This document shows positions 57,452 to 64,000 of a stretch of 64,000 nucleotides of DNA, piece after piece (within the stretch, counting starts at the first letter, position 1; every line of letters starts with the position of its first letter). The stretch comes from Notospermus geniculatus (Eukaryota; Nemertea; Pilidiophora; Heteronemertea; Lineidae). The notes under the pieces were generated by a model. It saw nothing but the letters and a program-made list of their open reading frames with translations, was not told where the DNA came from and ran no database searches. The position numbers were made by a program, and so were the translations under genes. The stretch spans positions 194,064 through 258,063 of the forward strand of contig NMRB01000779.1 of the NCBI GenBank assembly GCA_002633025.1. The letters are read 5' to 3'.

Positions 57452-60400
57452 ATGTCACAAGGTGAACACATAAGCAGAAACAGAATGCCAGTGCAAGTTC
57501 CACAGTGGACTGAATACCTGAATTGTCCTGTTTGTTTGAACAAGTACAATGACGGTGGGCACCTTCCTGTCAGTCTGGCATGCAGTCATACGCTCTGCCG
57601 ATCTTGCTTGTCGAAATTGCATCAAAAACGATGCCCTTTGGATCAAAGCAGTATCAATAAGCCTGTGGATCAGCTTCCTGGGAACAGCGTGATTATCCAG
57701 CTGGTGGGCGGTAAGGTTTCAAAACCGAAGAATATTGCTAGCCTCGTGCAGCCGGAGAACGAAGCTCATTTCTTCACCACGATGTCTTTTGTGGAAGATT
57801 TGGCCATGTTTTTGAAGAATGCTCCAAACTCCACTCAGGGTAAGAGTGTTTACCTTTCTTTCCACTGCTGAGTTATTCTCTCATTCACTTCAGTCTTCAT
57901 TCGTTGATCTCCATGAACATACCATGTTTAGTTTGGTTCCCTTAACTATAACACATACCGGTATTCACCTCTCAGTAAAGTGTCCAAAACTGGCAGGCCA
58001 CTTGCTACTGGATAGGTAGTTAAAATCAGCCCAGTCTGGACACTTGTACTTCGAGGTGTACAATGTCTTTTCAGTGACAGGTGAAACTGGTGGTACAAAT
58101 GGCTCTTCATCTCTTAGCCGCTCGATGCAGCGCAAGCTTGTCTCGCTCATCAACTGTCAACTTGTTGAGGAAGAAGGCCGAGCTCGAGCGATGCGGGCAG
58201 CGAGATCGTTGGGTGAACGTACGGTCACAGAGCTAATATTACATCATCAGAATCCTCAGCAGCTCTCTGCGAATCTCTGGGCGTCGGTGCGAACTAGAGG
58301 GTGTCAGTTTCTTGGTCCTGGTGAGTAGAATACTGTGAAATACAGTCCCCCTTGCTAGAGCTCTGTTGCTATTACGAACCCTTCGGGGGCCAAGGGTTAA
58401 GTTCGTACTAACGCGGAGTTCGTAATAGCAAGGATTTACATACAGGTCATGAAATTTTGGGAGCCAGACGTTGGGTTCGTAATATCTGGGAGTTCGTAAA
58501 ATCGAGGTTCGTAAGACTAAAGAGTGAAGGTGCACTATATCTCTATTGAGAACACATTTGGGGGACCCATTGCTGTCCTTTATTGAGATGTGTCCTCCTG
58601 GCAGAGGTGTGATTACGTTCAGCATATTTCATGGTGTATTGGAGTGTTGGTCTTTTATTTTCAGCTATGCAGGAAGAAGTACTGCGACTGATACTGTTAG
58701 CTCTGGAGGATGGTTCAGCCCTGTCAAGGAAGGTCCTGGTGTTGTTCGTGGTGCAAAGACTGGAGCCACAATACCCCCACGCATCCAAGACAGCCATCGG
58801 TCATGTGGTGCAGTTACTCTATCGGGCATCCTGTTTTAAGGTATAGGATTCATATCGCTTCCAGAACCGTCCTCTCACATCAAGGCTGTCTGGCCTCTCA
58901 GTACAAACCTCCAGCCTGTCAAACATGTACTAGCTGGAGGCTATGACCTAACCTGTACTTTTTGCCAGGTTTCATCCAAGCTTCATTCAGGCCAGCTGAG
59001 GGGCTGTGAACCAAAAAACTTGATGATGTGGCCTAAATATAATCAGGAAAAAGTACATAATAACACCATTTTTTGTAGATCAACTTGAGTATATTGGGAC
59101 GAGCTTTCGACACTACCGTGCCTTCATCAGGTCTGACAACAAAGATTAACAAACATCATTATAGCAAGCACAGTGGACAATACAACAAGTGATTAAATAA
59201 TTGTAGAAAAAACTAGAATGCTAAACATCTGGCCTAAATATAAATAATTCTTCAGGTTACCAAGAGAGAAGAAGAGTCGTCACTGATGCAGCTAAAGGAA
59301 GAATTTAGGACGTATGATTCCCTTCGCCGGGAACATGACTCGCAGATCGTGCAGATTGCAATGGAGGCGGGGCTGCGTATCGCACCGGAGCAGTGGTCCT
59401 CGTTACTATACGGAGACACGAACCACAAGCCTCACATGCAGTCCATTATGGATAAGGTACGATCAGAGAATGTGCCAGACATGAAAATTTCAGTTAATAT
59501 TGCACCAACATTTCCAGACATATCCATATCATGAATACAGAAGTTTTCAATCATTTTGCAGCTTCAGACACCACAGTCCTTCGCTCAAAGTGTTGATGAG
59601 TTGATCATAGCATTACAAAGAACTGGCGACCCAGGGAACCTGTCCCATCTCAGAGTCCATCTGGAACTGTTGGCAAATATTGACTCGGGCCCTGGTAAGT
59701 GTTTCTAATTAAGTGTTATCTGGGTAGAGTTGTCAGTATTCGGTTGACCTCCTACACATTTATGAGAAGTGCCAAGATCATGGGTTTGGAATTGTTCACG
59801 AAATAACTGACAAGTACACCTCCTTTTCTAGATACTGTAGCGCCCTCGTGGGAGAACCTCGAAGCAATCATGAAGTCCACGTACACGATTGTGAAAGGCC
59901 TGGTGGACTTCATCCACAATAACAGCCTACGGAAGTATGATCCGCCAAATATCCACGGGTCGAAGTACAAGACGAGTATGTGTCGTGACTATGTCCAGAA
60001 AAAAACCTGCCCGAGGGGTGTGAATTGTACATTTGCGCATTCTGTAGACGAGATGGAGAGGTAAGATTTGACCTACTTTTCAAGGTCATGATACTTCTGA
60101 TACTTGTTGGCATGTGCGCTCTCTCAAGCACCCTCTGAGACCTTGTCAAGTCTTATTTTGAAAAAAATCTAAAGGAACGCTACTATTAAGGGTGATGTGT
60201 CTACTTGAAAGGTATGACCGTTTTGAACGGAACGAGTGAATTTTCAATCGTGTGCAATTCTTTCAGATACCGAGCTAAGAATCGTCGCGGACGCCTCCAG
60301 ATGAAACCAGCTGGTTTGAAGGATGATATTAGTGAGATTTCCGACATCGCTAGCTCGATCTCGCTGATAAGTACTGTGGGTAGCGACGTGTCTGAACCGT

Positions 60401-63400
60401 TAGCAGAGGAGATGGAGACGGGAAGCATGATCCCGTTGAAGTCAGAGAAAGTCAAGAATGGAACAAGGTTGGTCCTTCTGACAATATTGGCTGATTTGTA
60501 AAGTACAATGTATGATTCACCCTAACTTTAACATGCCAAAGTGCCAGGCCTGTGCAACAGATACCAGAAAATGAACACAAGGATTAAACCACAAATCACA
60601 ATATTTACCAGTTGACTGAACACAACCTTGGAATGTTTGCTGTAGGCTGTTCAAGTGACCCTAACATATTAGGTAACTGCGACATGGTATATTTTATCAC
60701 TGACTTGTGCACATTTCCAAGCTTGGCACTTTGCCCATGTTGAAGTTAGAGTGAATAATACTTCACTGTTTGTTGGCCTGAGGACTCATACAAATGGTTG
60801 ACTACTTTCCTCTCTTGCAGTGTTGATGGATCAGGAGACCCGGCACAAATCTTACCGGTAGAAAGGGCTTTGACGTCTGTACCAGTGAAGTCTGCCACTA
60901 ATATGCAACCCGGTAAAGACTTCAACTTGCGGGACAGCCATCAGTATCAAGTGGGCCGAGAAGCTTTGGAAGTGCAAAGCTCGGGGAAGAACATCCCTGC
61001 TTATGATGCTCAGCGCTATCCATCTCCAGACAGTAAGTTTGTGATTGAATTAGTGATCGTAACGTTTTGATTATACTTCTGGTCCTGTGGTAGATGTAGG
61101 CCTTGTTAGAGGTCCTATCTCATTAGCCTGAAACCACAAACAAAAATTAAACTTGTGATTTCTCCCTTTTTCATCCAGGACTTCATATGGCTAACATTGT
61201 GGCCAGAGGTCTCCACCAACAAGCACCCTCCCAGTATCACCCCTCGTTATACGACGAGCCGTACCGTTATCCATCACGCTACCTCCGACCTCCGCAGTAC
61301 ACAGGAGAACAGTACTACCGATCGCTATCTCAGTACGGTCCGAGAGCAGGAATCAGAGATTACTTATCACCGATTGGTGGCCCACGATATGGATTACATC
61401 GATCTACTTACAGGTATCCTCAGGTGAGTGGGGAGTGCAGTGGTTGAGTGAGACTCGGGACTGAGAGGTCACGGGTTTAATTCCCAGTCGAATTGCCACT
61501 TTGTGATTTGACGACATTTGTGTTGGAATTTCACATGTAGATTCCCCAAGTTTCAAAATTTCCCATATTTTTTCAGAGTGCTCCACGCTCCCATGTCCTC
61601 CAGGACCTCTATCAGCGTCGGGAGGAACTACTTGCTCATCTTGGTCGGAGCAGCACACCACCCAGCACGCGCATACCAGATCATCGGGCCAGGCCCTCGG
61701 GTGCCATGTCCTCGAATGTCATATCACAGAGGATTCAAACGGACACGCTTGCTGGTAGCCAAAGGTCCGTGACACCAGCGGATTTGGCTCGGTCGATCAG
61801 TGATACTGCCGGTACCATCCAAGTTAATTCTTCTCTCGCCAAGATACAGCTGGCAGGTAGGTTTGTTTGCATTCGCTCGCAGAAGTTACTTTCCAATCAT
61901 GCACGAGTGCAGATCTGTAATACCCCAGACATGGATCCAGGGGTTCCACCCCTTCCCGCTCTCGGCAACCAATATTTTTTCATAAAGACTGGCCAGGAAT
62001 TGCTTCTCAGAAAGTCAAGGTTCCCCTTGGTATGGGTTATGGCCCTGTCAATGGCTGCCTATGGCAGCACCCTCAGATCCCCTTTAAAAAAATTCTGCCT
62101 CTGTACCTGTATACTTGACAATATTCCTGGCACCCAAGATTTGCTTTTGAGAGGAACATGAAGTCAGAGAAGAGGAACTTCCTTTTGAAATATGCTGTAA
62201 ATTGAGAGTAGGGACACTAGAGATAACGGTAATAAGATTCAACAACACTGTTCATTTCAGAATTAGAAGAGAAGGAAAAGAGGAGGGTGAAATGTACTGA
62301 CGAGGTGCCGCTGTCGATGTACAGCGCTTGGTCCGAGGGGAACGATATGCCGCTCTGTTATGAAGAGTCGATAGGTAGTGATTATGACTACGAGGAGAAG
62401 GAAACAGATATGACATGTGTGCCGGTGAGTTACGTTGTAGTTATTTGAGACCGTATAACGACTTTTTGCTACAGTACTGTTACACCAGATTTGTGTGACT
62501 CATTCCTGGGTTCACTTCTCCAAGAAAAAACACTCTGTTTTTCTCCACTTCCAGGTCTCATCAGAAGCTGAACCTGAGGTGTTGGAGACGAAGACGCCAG
62601 ACTCACCTGCGGTCACAGAAGTCGCAGCCTCGATGTCCAGTGAAGAAAATGAAGAGACTGATACATTCAGTGTGGCCGACTTGGAGCAGTTCCTCGGGCT
62701 TGCTGATACGTAAGTGCTGGAGCATGTAATTCCTACCACCAGGGCATGAATTTGGGCTGTCAGAGTGGTACAGTGGAAACATGGCGCCTGTCACCGCTGG
62801 GGATCCAGGTTCAATCCCCTGCCAATCAGACCTATTCTTCGTGTGGAAGACAGGATGACTACTCTATGTACCTTTATTGTCTACATTTGATCTTTCTCTT
62901 TCAGTCGGGATGAGGACAGCTTCATACCATTCACGGATCGGCCCATTGTCTCCAAATATGGCCCAATCTCGCGTTCAGCACGTGCTAAGATCAAGTCGAC
63001 CGGGCCTTTGGATGCCACAGCTACTCATGAAGGGTCTGGTACGACTCCCGTAACAGCTGTGACACCTATGGAACGGCCTTATCCAATCACATCTCAGGTT
63101 CCTAGTCGTTACGTCGGAAATGCAACCCTCACAGCCTCCATGGGACATTCAGTGGCTCGGAGCCTCCCCACTGCTGATATGAAGTTAGAGAGCATTATAG
63201 CTGCACAGCCTGTTGACCCGTGTTCGCTACAGACAATCAGACAGAGGTAGGTCACATGTTTAAAGATTGCACTCTAAAAATGACTTGGCACAATTAAGGT
63301 GCTCCTCCATGTGAGAATTTTTTCTCGTGTAGGTTGGCTCTCTATGGGCAACTCAGCCATAGAAAACTATGGGCAATCATTCTGGTTTAGGCTTAGGTAA

Positions 63401-63709
63401 GGAAACAAACAGTGGTGAATTGCCCATTGAGAGCCAACTTGTGGGAGAATACTCTTGTGTGGAGAAAAGCATTAGCCTAAGCCTGAAATCTCTCATATAT
63501 CTGCTATGTTGACTATTGATACACACTTCAATTCAGAGTCGAGAACCTGCCAACAGAATCAGTGCCCGGTCCGCATTCAACAGCAGAGCGAGAACAGCTC
63601 AGATCTGAACTGGAGCGGTTAGATCACAAGATTATGTTGTTCAAGGAAGATGAGGCAATCGTTCAACATCAGCTGCAGGCTATCGAGATGAACATCCAAG
63701 CCGAGTCTG
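57452..63709 (+). CDS. RC3H1: Roquin (RC3H1/RC3H2 ortholog), 14 exons, 3' end outside window
   Basis: Exons 57452-57839, 58075-58320, 58665-58840, 59256-59456, 59562-59694, 59832-60060, 60267-60467, 60821-61032, 61179-61423, 61577-61856, 62261-62424, 62555-62709, 62905-63246, 63537-63709 stay in phase throughout. From ATG 57485 (MPVQVPQW, the vertebrate start) they give about 1037 residues; ATG 57452 would add 11. A RING finger at 14-54 ([17 protein letters not shown]) comes first, then the nearly invariant ROQ domain ([40 protein letters not shown]). A CCCH finger follows at about 421-440 ([20 protein letters not shown]), then a proline/tyrosine-rich region and [17 protein letters not shown]. 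Family knowledge: Roquin binds stem-loop decay elements in 3' UTRs and recruits the CCR4-NOT deadenylase in the cytoplasm. Vertebrate Roquin-1 is about 1130 residues, so roughly the last tenth is missing. Exon 2 could alternatively begin at 58081. Confidence 0.95.
59085..59220 (-). repeat. Short repeat with hammerhead-like core, possibly from a Penelope-type element
   Basis: On the minus strand CCTGATGAAGGCACGGTAGT is followed by GTCGAAAGCTCGTCCC and ATATACTCAAGTTGATC. Sequences of this form are widespread in animal genomes near retroelement ends. It lies in Roquin intron 3. No reverse transcriptase is present. Confidence 0.3.
61424..61500 (+). repeat. tRNA-like (SINE-type) sequence in a Roquin intron
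   Basis: GTGCAGTGGTTGAGTGAGAC resembles box A and GGGTTTAATTCCCAG resembles box B, 30-35 bases apart. It starts immediately at the splice donor of exon 9. Confidence 0.35.
62752..62826 (+). repeat. tRNA-like SINE head in a Roquin intron
   Basis: Box A TGGTACAGTGG (62766-62776) and box B GGTTCAATCCC (62808-62818) both fit the pol III consensus. It is a different family from the SINE at 24218-24493. A full cloverleaf is not evident. Confidence 0.5.
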
Positions 63710-63900
63710 GTATGGTACTCCCGGTAGGTCGCAAATTTCTGTCCTTTCTGAATGGCACTCTTCACTTGGGAGTTTTTCATGCGTGTTGCCTCTCAATGGG
63801 CAATTCACCGTTGTTGGTTTCTCTAGGATTTCCGCTGAGACCAAGACACAAACGACTGGCTAGAGTTTTCTAAAGCCGAGTTGCACGAGAAAACTCCGGC

Positions 63901-64000
63901 ATGGAGTGGCACATTTACTGATGGAGTGGCACATTTACTGATGGAGTGGCTTATTTACTGATGGAGTGGCACATTTACTGATGGAGTGGCACATTTACTG
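63901..64000 (+). repeat. 20-bp tandem repeat running off the window
   Basis: Five consecutive units of ATGGAGTGGCACATTTACTG, the third with CTT for CAC. It lies in the Roquin intron after exon 14 and continues beyond the end. Confidence 0.97.

Overview
The window is a eukaryotic, intron-rich piece of nuclear genome from an animal, most likely a marine invertebrate. Every gene recognised is metazoan (TRAF7, PTCD1, a TNIP/ABIN protein, Roquin). Introns have GT-AG ends, and the non-coding DNA is crowded with short inverted-repeat transposons, tRNA-derived SINEs and minisatellites. The words TAGGCCTA and TACATGTA recur often, which I associate with echinoderm, hemichordate, amphioxus and lophotrochozoan genomes; the sequence alone does not settle the phylum. 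A 273-base N gap and four isolated Ns (9663, 21402, 34892, 48238) show a draft scaffold.

Layout. (1) 1-22.8 kb: the last five coding exons of TRAF7 on the plus strand, each starting one WD40 blade, interrupted by a 16.8-kb intron. That intron carries, on the opposite strand, three phase-compatible mini-exons that would encode a 74-residue secreted-peptide precursor (the main candidate for something undescribed). The TRAF7 terminal exon region is present twice in tandem across a single N. (2) 23.2-28.5 kb: PTCD1, a mitochondrial pentatricopeptide RNA-processing protein, complete on the minus strand in eight exons and tail-to-tail with TRAF7. (3) 28.5-35.5 kb: no recognised gene; a satellite with a strand switch, MITEs, 300-bp repeats and microsatellites. 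(4) 35.5-38.7 kb: a 5'-truncated copy of the 3' half of the TNIP gene. (5) 41.3-48.2 kb: a complete TNIP/ABIN-like gene (coiled coil, UBAN ubiquitin-binding motif, C-terminal NZF zinc finger). (6) 48.2-57.4 kb: repeats, a probable minus-strand two-TM membrane-protein gene with micro-exons (3' end at 51.4 kb), and a 1.49-kb DNA transposon with an 8-bp target duplication and an identifiable empty site. (7) 57.4-64 kb: RC3H1/Roquin, 14 exons running out of the window.

TRAF7 (ubiquitin ligase acting with MEKK3), TNIP (ubiquitin-binding brake on NF-kB) and Roquin (RING and CCCH repressor of immune mRNAs) are linked in other animals to ubiquitin and inflammatory signalling. Their proximity here may be coincidental; I claim no operon or functional cluster.

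Exon boundaries were read by eye from splice signals and phase. For PTCD1, TNIP and Roquin the exon lengths sum to a consistent open frame, which is good internal evidence. Orthology calls rest on recognised family sequence, not on a database search.
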